A stretch of 31,955 bases of DNA from CAYVOX01 sp964453035 (GCA_964453035.1 CAYVOX010000022.1:1-31955), one strand, 5' to 3'. Shown: positions 1 through 7,995, numbered from the stretch's first letter. Notes: generated by a model from the letters alone, not told the origin. Program-made: numbers and translations.

Positions 1-597
1 CAGAACCGCTTCCGCCAGGTTGAGGTGTCCCTCGTTAACATCAACAAGTAAAGCACGCGGAAACCATCGACCGGCAATTCGAACCAGGTCCGAGTTGTCT
101 TCAAGTTTTTCAGTTAATTGTTCTGAAATGATGGCGCCAAAGGTATTGAAGATGAAATCTGAATTGAGAAGAGGATCGTCAAGCTTAACTTCGATGGGAT
201 TATTCAATGCGTGGTCAAGTAATTCGGAGGCGAATTCTCTTTTCACATCACCCGGAAACTCCACCTCGATAACTTGAAAAGGCTGCAACTCAGGGTTGTG
301 CCCCGGACGCACATTGGTTACCGTACCAACTTGCCAATCTCGGAGGGGAAAGGCGACCTTCTGACCCAGACTGTATTGATTCTTGGGGATATAGGTCTGA
401 CCTCGGCTCGATTGTTGCGAAAGGAGGACGTTTTTCTCAATGTGAATGCGTTCATTGATAAGTTCGAACGTCAATTCGGCGGGTGTTAATGGAGTTTCAA
501 CTTCAAGGAGGTGGTTGTAAAGGAACTCCAGATCAGTTTCGCTTATTTTAAGCGTTTCCCAGTAGTCTTTCCTCAGGGATAGTGGATCAATCGACAT
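1..597 (-). CDS. Conserved-looking hypothetical protein, C-terminus cut by window edge
   Basis: An open frame of 199 codons starts at an ATG at 597 and runs off the left edge without a stop. A purine-rich GAGAGTG lies just before the ATG. The N-terminal 60 residues are predicted helical and acidic. Around residues 70-125 there is a short beta-rich segment containing GQKVAFP, GTVTNVRPG and FQVIEVEF, which resembles a small barrel of the kind found in RNA- or protein-binding domains. No signal peptide or membrane segment is visible. I do not recognise the family and give no function. It has its own likely promoter (645-650), 79 bp after the end of the LysM/M23 gene. The reading frame is convincing from its codon pattern and the absence of stops; the opposite-strand frames over it are shadows. 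Confidence 0.75.
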   Translation of the reverse strand, partial: MSIDPLSLRKDYWETLKISETDLEFLYNHLLEVETPLTPAELTFELINERIHIEKNVLLSQQSSRGQTYIPKNQYSLGQKVAFPLRDWQVGTVTNVRPGHNPELQPFQVIEVEFPGDVKREFASELLDHALNNPIEVKLDDPLLNSDFIFNTFGAIISEQLTEKLEDNSDLVRIAGRWFPRALLVDVNEGHLNLAEAVL

Positions 598-644
598 GTT
601 CACTCTCTGTTCGTGTGTTGCGGTTCATGTTGTAAAGTGTAAAT

Positions 645-650
645 ATTATA
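645..650 (-). promoter_or_regulatory. Likely -10 box (TATAAT) for the hypothetical gene at 1-597
   Basis: On the minus strand the intergenic region holds a perfect TATAAT about 48 nt before the ATG at 597, giving a leader of roughly 40 nt. No good -35 match is seen 16-18 bp upstream. It is the only strong promoter-like element in the 79 bp gap. Confidence 0.45.
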
Positions 651-676
651 CCTTAAGCCTGTACGGAAAAGACTTA

Positions 677-2065
677 TTAGGGATATTTTTTCTCCAACCA
701 GTCTAAAGGTTCAACTTGAATACCATTTACCACGATCTCCCAGTGCAGGTGAGGACCGGTAACCCTTCCGGTCTTCCCGATTAGCCCAATGAGCTGACCG
801 GCTTTGACGGTATCACCAACACTTACTTTGATTTCAGCTTGATGCCAATAACCGCTGTAGACTCCCCAGCCGTGGTCGATTATGGTTGCATTGCCACGAA
901 CCGCGAGCGGACCGGCAAAGACGACCTTTCCGGGGGCGGGCGCATAGATGTTGAGATTCTTGCAGACGCCGAAATCAACACCGCTATGGAAGTAATTGAA
1001 GGGGCTGTCATTATAAGATCGCCGGTTACCAAAGGTAGATTGCAGGCAGATGGGTTCATCCACCGGCAGGGTGAATGTGCTATTCCATAATTTATTACTG
1101 GTGGCATTCTTATAAATCTGGCTGACCTGCTCCTCTTCGGGCTTCGTCGTAGCTGGATCGATGGTTTTGGGGTCAACAGTGAGAGGGGGGTCGTTGATAT
1201 AGTAACCAGATTTTAATAATAAATTTTCTTCAAATGTGGTGCGCGAATTGGATGGTTCTGTGATGTTCAGTGAAAAGGATGCTAAACCTGGAGTGGCTAA
1301 AGCATGAATGCCTTGAAGGGCAATATACTGGTTGGGACTTTCTTCGAAGAAACGCAATTCGCTTCCGGCCAGGGAACCGTTCAGTTTTAATGATTGGTTT
1401 GCACTGACCCTGATGGTGATGGTTTTTCCCTGTGCGAGGGGCAGGGGGGAGACCTCCACCTTTTTGATGAGGGGAGAGATAGAACTGATTTCATCCTTAG
1501 ATTCGGATGGTTTGGAAAAAAGCATATCCTGGGGCAACAGCGCGGATGAATGAGCCACCTGGTGAGACGAGGTGAAAGCCCAGGGTGATGAATTTTGCGA
1601 AATGGCAGCTTCAAGAAGAGATTGACCGGGCTGCAGCGTTGCGCGGCCTACCAGTTTTGAGTATTTTGAACCTTCGTTCAGCACCAGGTTTATCCCGGCG
1701 AAGATTTCACCGGGGGAGGTGATGCGGTTAAGTTTCTTAAGAAGGTCGAGTGGAATCTGGTTGCGGATAGAGATGGTTTGAAGGGTTTCTCCGATGGGAA
1801 CAGGCTGCGTCACCAGCACGCCGCTTACGCCTGGCAGCCCCGGGATCACCAGGCGGGCGCCAAGTGATAGGACATTGGGGTTGGAGATGTTATTGGCGTT
1901 CAATAAGTCGTTTAAGGCAATTCCAAAGCGCTGAGCGATGGCGCCTAGAGTATCTCCAGCCTGGACGATGTAGATAGGGTAATCGGTAGAGGTTTGCGCA
2001 ACCACCACCCCGGCAGGGAAAAGCAAGATGCAAATGATGAGGAGAAATACGGAAATTTTATGCAT
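677..2065 (-). CDS. Secreted LysM-domain M23 metallopeptidase
   Basis: 462 aa. A hydrophobic N-terminal segment (residues about 5-23, ending near VVVAQ) acts as signal peptide. A LysM domain follows at about 30-75 (YIVQAGDTLGAIAQRFGI...), then a weaker LysM-like repeat at about 88-132, a long variable middle region, and a C-terminal M23 (lysostaphin/NlpD type) domain at about 340-455. Zinc ligands and catalytic residues are visible as H360-x3-D364 (HSGVD) and H439-x-H441 (HLHWE), so the peptidase looks active rather than an EnvC/NlpD-type degenerate activator. The role is cutting peptidoglycan cross-links outside the membrane, held to the wall by LysM. The start ATG overlaps the end of the DUF192 gene by 8 nt (TATGCATAA), so the two are probably translationally coupled. 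Function is inferred from domain families; the exact bond cleaved is unknown. Confidence 0.92.
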   Translation of the reverse strand: MHKISVFLLIICILLFPAGVVVAQTSTDYPIYIVQAGDTLGAIAQRFGIALNDLLNANNISNPNVLSLGARLVIPGLPGVSGVLVTQPVPIGETLQTISIRNQIPLDLLKKLNRITSPGEIFAGINLVLNEGSKYSKLVGRATLQPGQSLLEAAISQNSSPWAFTSSHQVAHSSALLPQDMLFSKPSESKDEISSISPLIKKVEVSPLPLAQGKTITIRVSANQSLKLNGSLAGSELRFFEESPNQYIALQGIHALATPGLASFSLNITEPSNSRTTFEENLLLKSGYYINDPPLTVDPKTIDPATTKPEEEQVSQIYKNATSNKLWNSTFTLPVDEPICLQSTFGNRRSYNDSPFNYFHSGVDFGVCKNLNIYAPAPGKVVFAGPLAVRGNATIIDHGWGVYSGYWHQAEIKVSVGDTVKAGQLIGLIGKTGRVTGPHLHWEIVVNGIQVEPLDWLEKKYP

Positions 2066-2426
2066 ATTCGAAGGTCAGTTGATCACCAACTTTAAAATCA
2101 GGAAGGCGGGTCGGGTGAATTTCAAGGGTGAATCGGGCAGGCCTGGCAGGAATGTGAGCCAGGGACCAACGCCTGGCAACCTTCAGATCAACAACTTCAT
2201 AAGTTGAATTTAACCAGATGGTGGCGATGTCAAAATTCATGAACAACATGTGGATGGCACTATTGAGCCTGGTTTCTGAAGACTCGACCAGCAGAATCCC
2301 TTCCTCAGGCGCCAGGTGATGGCGAAACATTAATCCAAAAAAGCGCTTAGAAAAGGCATCACAATAATCTACCGTTAACGGCATAGAAAATGGTTTTGAT
2401 GTGTTTTTGACCGTGCATTTACGCAT
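2058..2426 (-). CDS. DUF192 family protein
   Basis: 122 aa, the usual length for DUF192. Family features are visible: an N-terminal beta strand (KCTVKNTSKP), the FSKRFFGLMFR segment after it, an aliphatic strand (EEGILLVES), an IHMLFMNFDIATIWL stretch matching the family's IHxFFMxFPIDVxFL block, and a C-terminal FKVGDQLTFEY. Unlike many homologues there is no secretion signal, so this copy should be cytoplasmic. The biochemical role of DUF192 is not established. It lies 11 nt after the response regulator gene and overlaps the LysM/M23 gene by 8 nt, so all three form one operon. The first ATG is kept because the family alignment begins immediately after it. Confidence 0.88.
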   Translation of the reverse strand: MRKCTVKNTSKPFSMPLTVDYCDAFSKRFFGLMFRHHLAPEEGILLVESSETRLNSAIHMLFMNFDIATIWLNSTYEVVDLKVARRWSLAHIPARPARFTLEIHPTRLPDFKVGDQLTFEYA

Positions 2427-2437
2427 AGATAACGGGC

Positions 2438-2839
2438 TTACTTCCTCTTTTGCTCAATGGATTGAAGGACTTTATCAATGCTATCGAGCAGTTCCTGAGG
2501 ATGAAACGGCTTGCAGATGTAATCATCAACTTTTGCAATGTGCAGACCCAGCACACGGTCAATGGGTTGAGATTTGGCAGTGATGACGATGACCGGGATC
2601 TGGTTGGTCTCAGGATTGGATTTTAATTGCTGATAGACTTCCCAGCCGTCCATGTTTGGCATCATCAGATCCAATAGAACCAGGTCAGGAATTTCTGACC
2701 GAATCAGATCCAACCCCTGTTGACCGCCATTGGCGCCCGTAACCTGGTATCCGCGGCGGTTTAAAATCAGGCGGATCAAGTCAATCATTTCAGCATCGTC
2801 TTCGACGTAAATGACCTTTAAGGTTTTTTCAGTTTCCAT
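2438..2839 (-). CDS. Receiver-only response regulator (CheY-like)
   Basis: 133 aa from the ATG at 2839, which has AGGGA a few nt upstream. A longer frame to 2887 adds 16 residues of no family character and is rejected. The protein is a single REC domain: acidic pair D14/D15, phospho-acceptor D57 (LVLLDLMMP), T88 and K110 (ICKPF). There is no output domain, so it should act by phosphorylation-dependent protein contact, as CheY- or Spo0F-type receivers do, in an envelope or developmental relay. No histidine kinase is encoded in the window, so its partner is unknown. First gene of the operon with DUF192 and the LysM/M23 peptidase, and divergent from the NarL-type regulator. Confidence 0.9.
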   Translation of the reverse strand: METEKTLKVIYVEDDAEMIDLIRLILNRRGYQVTGANGGQQGLDLIRSEIPDLVLLDLMMPNMDGWEVYQQLKSNPETNQIPVIVITAKSQPIDRVLGLHIAKVDDYICKPFHPQELLDSIDKVLQSIEQKRK

Positions 2840-2858
2840 GGATTTCCCTGTTTCATTA

Positions 2859-2887
2859 AGTTTACCACAGGGTGCAAATCGCAACAA
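2859..2887 (-). promoter_or_regulatory. Putative promoter of the receiver-DUF192-LysM operon
   Basis: Read on the minus strand: TTGTTG (2882-2887), 17 bp spacer, TAAACT (2859-2864), with a TG dinucleotide at the extended -10 position. The start site would fall about 13 nt before the ATG at 2839. Moderate match to the housekeeping sigma consensus; inference only. Confidence 0.4.
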
Positions 2888-2916
2888 AAAAAGTGAGTGT
2901 TTTGGTTAATTATCCC

Positions 2917-2945
2917 TTGCGCGGAGTGAGACAATTCGATATACT
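2917..2945 (+). promoter_or_regulatory. Putative promoter of the NarL-type regulator gene
   Basis: TTGCGC (2917-2922), 17 bp spacer, TATACT (2940-2945), then a ribosome-binding sequence GAGAGGTG (2951-2958) nine nt before the ATG at 2968. The -10 box sits inside a GTGAGA/TCTCAC inverted repeat (2926-2931 and 2945-2950), a possible operator. Confidence 0.45.
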
Positions 2946-2967
2946 CTCACGAGAGGTGACAATTTTG

Positions 2968-3621
2968 ATGAATAAACAGCGAATACTACTGGTTGATGAC
3001 CATGAAGTTGTTCGGTTGGGTCTGAAAGCATTGCTTGACCACCACAACCAATTCGAGGTAGTTGGGGAAGCGGGCACAGCGAAGGAAGCACTTGAGCAGG
3101 TCAGCCGACTCCGACCGGATATTGTCCTGATGGACATTCGCCTGCCTGGAGCCTCTGGCATTGAAGCCTGTGATGAGGTGACGCGGTCGTTCCCAGAGAC
3201 GCGGGTCGTGATGCTGACCTCGTACGCGGAGGACGAAATGTTGTTTTCGGCTATTCGCGCTGGGGCTTCGGGGTATGTTCTCAAGCAAATTGGTGGAGAT
3301 GACCTCATTCGAGCCCTTGAGGCGGTCAGTCGTGGAGAAGCGCTGCTGGACCCAGCAGTCACCCAGCGCGTTTTTCAGGAAGTGCGGCGGGCGGTCAAGG
3401 AAGAGGAAGCTTCAGCGTTTGCCAACCTTAGCCAGCAGGAGAAACATGTTCTCATGTTGGTTTCTGAGGGAAAAACCAACCGAGAAATCGCAAAGGCGCT
3501 CTTCCTGGGCGAAGGAACGGTGCGAAATTACGTCAGCAGTATTCTATCAAAACTGGGGGTCAGCAATCGGGCAGAAGCCGCAGCTTACGCGGTGGAACAT
3601 AATTTAAAAGAATACCTGTAG
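2968..3621 (+). CDS. NarL/FixJ-family (LuxR-type) response regulator
   Basis: 217 aa from ATG 2968, chosen because GAGAGGTG precedes it at good spacing and the REC domain starts directly at MNKQRILLVDD. A longer frame back to 2872 crosses the promoter and is rejected. The N-terminal REC domain (1-120) has D10/D11, phospho-acceptor D56 (IVLMDIRLP), T84 and K106. The C-terminal LuxR helix-turn-helix (about 150-215) contains LSQQEKHVLMLVSEGKTNREIA and VRNYVSSILSKLG, the latter being the recognition helix region. It should bind DNA as a dimer when phosphorylated. No cognate kinase is adjacent. It is divergent from a receiver-only regulator, so the two may belong to one signalling system, but that is inference. 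The target genes are unknown; a GTGAG repeat in its own promoter suggests autoregulation. Confidence 0.93.
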   Translation: MNKQRILLVDDHEVVRLGLKALLDHHNQFEVVGEAGTAKEALEQVSRLRPDIVLMDIRLPGASGIEACDEVTRSFPETRVVMLTSYAEDEMLFSAIRAGASGYVLKQIGGDDLIRALEAVSRGEALLDPAVTQRVFQEVRRAVKEEEASAFANLSQQEKHVLMLVSEGKTNREIAKALFLGEGTVRNYVSSILSKLGVSNRAEAAAYAVEHNLKEYL

Positions 3622-3641
3622 AAAAACAACTAGAGAAAATT

Positions 3642-3671
3642 ACAGGATTGCTTTTAGGGCTATCCTGTTTT
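3642..3671. terminator. Convergent bidirectional terminator hairpin
   Basis: A 7-bp perfect stem ACAGGAT (3642-3648) / ATCCTGT (3662-3668) is followed by TTTT on the plus strand and, read on the minus strand, by AATTTT. It lies between two convergent genes (ends at 3621 and 3679), so it can serve both transcripts. The stem is fairly short, so strength is uncertain. Confidence 0.55.
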
Positions 3672-3678
3672 AGATCAA

Positions 3679-4524
3679 TCATGCGCTGACTTCATTCCAT
3701 TTGCTTTGAATGAGCAGCGCATCTTCTTCCATGATTGGGCTTTCGCACAGGATGCGCCCAGCACAAGCCATTGCCTTCAGGGCACGCAACAAGTCCAGCA
3801 GGTTAAAATCTGATTCCAGCAGAGGCAGATGGTTGCGTTCCCCTTTTTCGGAATACTCGATTCCGGAAAGGTGAATATGCAGGTGCTTGAGCGAAGCTGC
3901 GCCTAACGATTGACCGTAAAACTCGAGTACCCTCATCCACTCATCGTAGGAATTCATACCGCCATTGCCGGTACGCGCGTGCAGATGGGCGAAGTCAATG
4001 CAAGGCAGGACCCCGGGAATGGATTGGCTCATTTTGACGCAATCATCAAGGGAACCTAGCATAGCTGATTTCCCCATGGTTTCAGGGCGGAGGGTAACGG
4101 GAGTGCCGGCAGCTCTTAACTCTGCTGCACAGGCTTCCAGGCGGCTGAGGGCAAGGGGGAGCACCTCATCCGGTGGTTTTCCGAAATAGGAACCGGGATG
4201 AAAGATGATATCTGTTGCGCCAGCCAGATATCCATAAACTGCTGCATCCATCAAACGCTTGCGGGATTTAGGCCATTCCTCATCATCGGCGTTGAGGTTA
4301 ATAAAATAGGGCGCATGGACGCTAACCTGTACATTGTTGGCTTCAGCTGCTGACTTGATGAGCCTGCAGGTTGCCTCGGTGACGCGGACCGATTGCACCC
4401 AGCCCAGTTCCAGCGCGTTCAACCCCAGCATGGCAAGCTGTTGAATCGCTCCAATGCTCCCCCCGGGTTTTGGGGGTGTTGAAATTGGCGATCCTACCGT
4501 TCCAAAAGCAAATTCAGTAGCCAT
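3679..4524 (-). CDS. Endonuclease IV-like / sugar-phosphate isomerase-type TIM barrel
   Basis: 281 aa, close to the usual length of deoxyribonuclease IV (about 280). Metal-ligand motifs appear in the order expected for the AP endonuclease 2 fold: VHAPYFINLNA, IFHPGSYFG, LRPETMGK, PCIDFAHLHAR, LKHLHIHLSG and ILCESP. This H, H, E, D/H, H, E pattern is a trinuclear zinc site as in Nfo, and the HAPYxINL and FHPGS segments favour Nfo-like proteins over plain xylose isomerase-type enzymes. The likely role is cutting the DNA backbone 5' to abasic sites in base excision repair. Some Nfo-like proteins have other substrates, so the specific activity is moderately sure. Last gene of the comEA-to-here operon, 19 nt after the dgkA-like gene. 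Confidence 0.8.
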   Translation of the reverse strand: MATEFAFGTVGSPISTPPKPGGSIGAIQQLAMLGLNALELGWVQSVRVTEATCRLIKSAAEANNVQVSVHAPYFINLNADDEEWPKSRKRLMDAAVYGYLAGATDIIFHPGSYFGKPPDEVLPLALSRLEACAAELRAAGTPVTLRPETMGKSAMLGSLDDCVKMSQSIPGVLPCIDFAHLHARTGNGGMNSYDEWMRVLEFYGQSLGAASLKHLHIHLSGIEYSEKGERNHLPLLESDFNLLDLLRALKAMACAGRILCESPIMEEDALLIQSKWNEVSA

Positions 4525-4543
4525 TTTGACCTCGGTTTCTAAT

Positions 4544-4921
4544 TTACATCCCTCGCAATTTCTCCAGTAAAGGAGGCCCCAGGATTAAGAGCCCGATGAC
4601 TATAGAAAATATGGCAGCAATAAGCACAGATGCCGCGCTGACATCTTTGCTGATTTTAGCCAGCGGGTGGAATTTGGGGCTAGATAGATCCACCAGGGCT
4701 TCGATAGCTGTGTTGATGAATTCCAGGCACCAAACCAGACAAATCATGATGAGCAGAGCAACCCAATCCTTGAGGGCAAGCCTGAGAAATCCAGCCAGGA
4801 TAACTACCAGTATTGTGACCAGGGCATGAATTCGCGCATTTGGCTGGGTTTTAAAAACGTGACTCCAGCCTGATATGGCGAATTCGAAAGACTTTAAGCG
4901 AGACTTTAAGAATGACCGCAA
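4544..4921 (-). CDS. dgkA: Diacylglycerol kinase / undecaprenol kinase family protein
   Basis: 125 aa integral membrane protein with three hydrophobic spans (about 35-50, 52-68, 96-116). The family signature ExxNTAIE is present at E67-N70-E74, with D78 and the following K92-D93, which bind Mg-ATP at the membrane surface. It phosphorylates a lipid alcohol: diacylglycerol in proteobacteria, undecaprenol in many Gram-positive bacteria. The sequence alone does not say which. The neighbours support the wall-lipid reading: pgpH-ybeY-dgkA is a conserved order in Firmicutes. It starts one nt after the ybeY stop codon. Confidence 0.88.
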   Translation of the reverse strand: MRSFLKSRLKSFEFAISGWSHVFKTQPNARIHALVTILVVILAGFLRLALKDWVALLIMICLVWCLEFINTAIEALVDLSSPKFHPLAKISKDVSAASVLIAAIFSIVIGLLILGPPLLEKLRGM

Positions 4922-4922
4922 G

Positions 4923-5381
4923 TTAAACCTCAGGTAATTGTTTGATGTCTACGCCGATTTTTTCTAACAAATGCTGTTGAGCAGCCCACATCGCAGCTTT
5001 TTGCTCAGGTGCGGCATGGTCAAAACCAAGCAAGTGCAACGTGCCATGAATGACGAGCAGTAAAACTTCTGCCCGGGTCACGTGACCGGCTTTGGCTGCC
5101 TGGGCTTCTGCTCGAGGATAGGACAGAATGACATCACCGAGGTAAATGGTCCCAGTATCTGGATCAAACTCATGCGCATAAAACGAAAGCACATCAGTTG
5201 GTGAATCAATCCCCAGGTAGTCACGATTGAGTTGCTGGATCGTCTCGTCGGTATCAATGACAATGGTTAGATCTAATCCTGACTCCTCGGCATACTGGTT
5301 GAGGACGGCCTCGGCAGTTGTTACGATTTCTTCTGAAGGGAGAAATTCTTCAAATTGGGAAGCGATTTGGACGTTGACCAT
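4923..5381 (-). CDS. ybeY: YbeY endoribonuclease (rRNA maturation factor)
   Basis: 152 aa. The diagnostic zinc motif H112-x3-H116-x5-H122 (HGTLHLLGFDH) is intact, preceded by the family's LNRDYLGIDSPTDVLSF block (about 51-67) and the LGDVILSYPRA strand. YbeY is a single-strand RNA endonuclease needed for 16S rRNA 3'-end processing and ribosome quality control, acting in the cytoplasm with zinc. It sits between pgpH and the dgkA-like gene, a widely conserved arrangement. No clear Shine-Dalgarno precedes the ATG at 5381; instead an A-rich tract follows the pgpH stop codon, so translation may depend on coupling or on the A-rich leader. Confidence 0.95.
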   Translation of the reverse strand: MVNVQIASQFEEFLPSEEIVTTAEAVLNQYAEESGLDLTIVIDTDETIQQLNRDYLGIDSPTDVLSFYAHEFDPDTGTIYLGDVILSYPRAEAQAAKAGHVTRAEVLLLVIHGTLHLLGFDHAAPEQKAAMWAAQQHLLEKIGVDIKQLPEV

Positions 5382-5407
5382 TGGGTAAGAATTGAAAACC
5401 TTTTTTT

Positions 5408-7531
5408 TTATTTATTCTCAAGAGGCTGGGTGATTGGTTCTTTACCTGCACCAGCTTTTAGTTCGGGGTACTGCAAACGGGGGTGGTAAGTGTTCTTAAT
5501 TGTGGTAACGAATACTTCCGTGACCTGGTGGAGGTCTCGCAAGGTCAGGATGGTATCATCCATCTGACCTTCTGCTTGCAGGAAGTCAAAAACCTTTTTC
5601 ACCAATTTTCGAAGGTCATCATCGGTCTTGGGGTTTTCGGCTCTGAAGCGGGCTTCTGAGCCATCTGCCAGCATGAGCAAGGCGGTCTCGCGAGAACGAG
5701 GCCGGGGACCCGGGTAGCGAAAGAGGGAAGAATCGACCTGCGAGGGGTCGTTGTCGGCGGCTTGAATAGCGCGCGTATAATGATATCTTGCCAGCAGGGT
5801 GCCGTGATGTTCGCGGATAAAATCCTGAATGCGGGGCGGGATGCGGAAACGGCGCGCCAATAGAATACCATCCGTAACGTGCTGGATAATGATCTGGGCT
5901 GCCTGCATAGGTTGAATATCATCATGGGGATTGATGTTGCCCGGGACTTGATTTTCAATGAAAAATGTTGGATTTGCTGCCTTTCCAATATCGTGATAAA
6001 GGCAGCCGACCCTGACAAGCAGTGAATCAGCACCGATCGCTTCCGCAGCCTGCTCGGTGAGGTTGGCGACTTGCAGGCTGTGCTGGTAGGTGCCGGGAGC
6101 GTTTCTGAGCAGGAATTGCAGCAGCGGGTGATCCGGGCGAGACAAATCCAAAAGCTGCAGAGGCGTGACCATGCCGAGCATCTGCGCGAAGATGTATTGG
6201 AAGAGCAGCGTGAGACTGGCAGATGCCAGCCCGTTGACAAAACTGACGCCAACCAGTGTGGCAATCCCGATTCCATCTGTGGTGGTATCTGCCAGGCGAA
6301 AAGCAAGAACCACAGCCGACCCAGCCAGACCGATGCCCAGGCCTGACCAGAAAAAGCTCATGATGCGTCGGCCCTTTCCCAGAATAGCAATTCCAAACAG
6401 GGATGAGAGAAAGTAGAAGAGGGTCAGTTCAAATCCATTGGGCATGCTGTATCCGGCCAGGATACTGAGGGCGAGCGAGAGGATGACACCCACTTCGGAC
6501 GGGAAGAGGCTGCCGATGGTCATACCAAAAGCCGGGGCTGGAAATAGATAGGGCAACACCGTTCGGTTAGGGATAATGAATCGGACCCCGAACAAGAAGA
6601 TGAGGAAGAAGATGGCTAAAATCATCAGGCGGATGAATTCATAAAGGGAGGAGAATTTTCTCCTGTAGAAGTACAGACCCGCGGAAGCGAAAGTGACTGC
6701 CACGATGGCAAGCGTTGCAAGCGAATTCTGAATTCCGGTTTGTTCTTCCACCAAACCAAAAGCCTGAAGCGCTTCAAGGGAGAGAGCGGTAACCAGTTGA
6801 CCGCGCCTGACAATTGACTCGCCGGCGATATAGGTTTTCACGACCGGGGTGACGCCATCACGAGCGACTTTGCGAGCTGCCTCAGTTGCATCCTTATCAA
6901 ACAGGCTATTCGGCGCAACGAAGGGCGTGACCAGTTCATAAATAAGTGTGGCCTGGTCTTGCGGAATTGAATAACTTATTAATGAAGGAATATTCCGCGT
7001 CGCCAGGGCTTCCTGCCCTTCTCGAATGGTATTGCGCATGACCTGTTCCAGAACGGAGACGGCCTCCTGTTGAATGATTTGCCAGCGAGAATCGTTGATC
7101 GCAAGAAGGCTTTCGGTAACTGTTTTTGTGGGGCGAAAATCAACCAGCGCATTCAGATCATTCAGCTTTTGTTCCGGTGTGGAAAATCCGTCTACCTTGA
7201 CGCTTGAAATAAAGTTGAGAGTCACTCTCAGTTTTTCAATTTGCTTACGGGTTAGGGTAGGATCGGAGGATTGATAAATGTTCTGAACGTTCTTTTCTGC
7301 GTCAACGCGTGCTTGCGCGGTCAAGACTGAGCTTTCATAGGAATGGGAAAATGGGGCCTGGATATCCTGCGTTGCTACATCGCCCACTTTTAACGGAAAT
7401 GAAGTCTGTCTCAACGCCACTGGCAGTGAAAGCGCGCTGAATGAAAGCAGCGCTGTGACAACCAATAACAGGCCATTTCGGAGGAAATGACCTTTTAAAC
7501 CCTGCAGCCTTGACCGGAAAAACTGTTTCAT
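5408..7531 (-). CDS. pgpH: 7TM-HD phosphohydrolase, PgpH-type c-di-AMP phosphodiesterase
   Basis: 707 aa, family length. An N-terminal membrane anchor (about 18-38) is followed by an extracellular 7TMR-HDED domain (to about 270), a block of seven hydrophobic helices (about 275-465) and a cytoplasmic HD domain (about 475-690). Metal ligands H484 and H513-D514 (LYHDIGK) are present, along with IREHHG and the later LLMLADGSEA segment typical of the family. Characterised members hydrolyse cyclic di-AMP to pApA, controlling potassium and osmotic balance. The gene order yqeY-pgpH-ybeY-dgkA resembles Firmicutes, where phoH usually precedes; no phoH is seen here. The start ATG is four nt after the yqeY-like stop codon. 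The substrate is assigned by family, not from the sequence. Confidence 0.92.
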   Translation of the reverse strand: MKQFFRSRLQGLKGHFLRNGLLLVVTALLSFSALSLPVALRQTSFPLKVGDVATQDIQAPFSHSYESSVLTAQARVDAEKNVQNIYQSSDPTLTRKQIEKLRVTLNFISSVKVDGFSTPEQKLNDLNALVDFRPTKTVTESLLAINDSRWQIIQQEAVSVLEQVMRNTIREGQEALATRNIPSLISYSIPQDQATLIYELVTPFVAPNSLFDKDATEAARKVARDGVTPVVKTYIAGESIVRRGQLVTALSLEALQAFGLVEEQTGIQNSLATLAIVAVTFASAGLYFYRRKFSSLYEFIRLMILAIFFLIFLFGVRFIIPNRTVLPYLFPAPAFGMTIGSLFPSEVGVILSLALSILAGYSMPNGFELTLFYFLSSLFGIAILGKGRRIMSFFWSGLGIGLAGSAVVLAFRLADTTTDGIGIATLVGVSFVNGLASASLTLLFQYIFAQMLGMVTPLQLLDLSRPDHPLLQFLLRNAPGTYQHSLQVANLTEQAAEAIGADSLLVRVGCLYHDIGKAANPTFFIENQVPGNINPHDDIQPMQAAQIIIQHVTDGILLARRFRIPPRIQDFIREHHGTLLARYHYTRAIQAADNDPSQVDSSLFRYPGPRPRSRETALLMLADGSEARFRAENPKTDDDLRKLVKKVFDFLQAEGQMDDTILTLRDLHQVTEVFVTTIKNTYHPRLQYPELKAGAGKEPITQPLENK

Positions 7532-7534
7532 ACC

Positions 7535-7981
7535 CTAATTCTGGAGAAGTTCCCGCACCACCCGGCTAACCTGGTCGCCAGAAGCCCTGCCCTGGACTTT
7601 GCTCAGCGCTAATTTCATGACCTTTCCCATATCCTTAATCCCGCTGGCGGAGATTTCGACTATGACGGATTGCACTAAATCTTTGAGGGAATTGTCGTCC
7701 ATTGATTGAGGGAGGAATTCCTCGATTATCTTGATTTCACTTTCAGCGGTTGTTATCAGATCAGGACGATTAGCTTTTTGAGCATCCACAATTGATTCTT
7801 TGCGAGATTTCACTTCTTTATGTAGGATGCCCAGAATTGATTCTTCTTCCAGCGGCGAACCGGAGTCAATTTCAGCATTCTTGATGGCTGCCAGAGCCAT
7901 GCGCAGCGTGCGCTTGCGCAGTTCATTGTTGGAGCGCATGGCATCGTGGAGAGCAGTTTCGAGTTGCTTTTTGGTTTCCAA
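7535..7981 (-). CDS. GatB/YqeY domain protein
   Basis: 148 aa, full length for the stand-alone YqeY family. Family features: an N-terminal helix ending HDAMRSNNELRKRTLRMALAAIKN, the central KESIVDAQKANRPDL block, EFLPQSM, and the C-terminal GKVMKLALSKVQGRASG motif found in the tail domain of GatB, which binds tRNA. The role of stand-alone members is not firmly known; association with tRNA or aminoacyl-tRNA is inferred from the fold. The start is a TTG at 7981 with AAAGG nine nt upstream. The next ATG (residue 15) would delete conserved helix residues, so the TTG is preferred. It lies 14 nt after comEA and 3 nt before pgpH in the same operon. Confidence 0.9.
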   Translation of the reverse strand: METKKQLETALHDAMRSNNELRKRTLRMALAAIKNAEIDSGSPLEEESILGILHKEVKSRKESIVDAQKANRPDLITTAESEIKIIEEFLPQSMDDNSLKDLVQSVIVEISASGIKDMGKVMKLALSKVQGRASGDQVSRVVRELLQN

Positions 7982-7995
7982 TTTGATTTGCCTTT

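Noticed and set aside
20..489. Two plus-strand reading frames at the left edge
   Set aside because: They lie antisense to a 199-codon uninterrupted frame with a start, a ribosome-binding site and a promoter; their compositions are not protein-like.
2840..2887. N-terminal extension of the receiver protein
   Set aside because: It covers the likely -10 and -35 boxes, and ATG 2839 has AGGGA upstream.
2872..2967. N-terminal extension of the NarL-type regulator
   Set aside because: It runs through the promoter and lacks family similarity; ATG 2968 has a well-placed ribosome-binding site.
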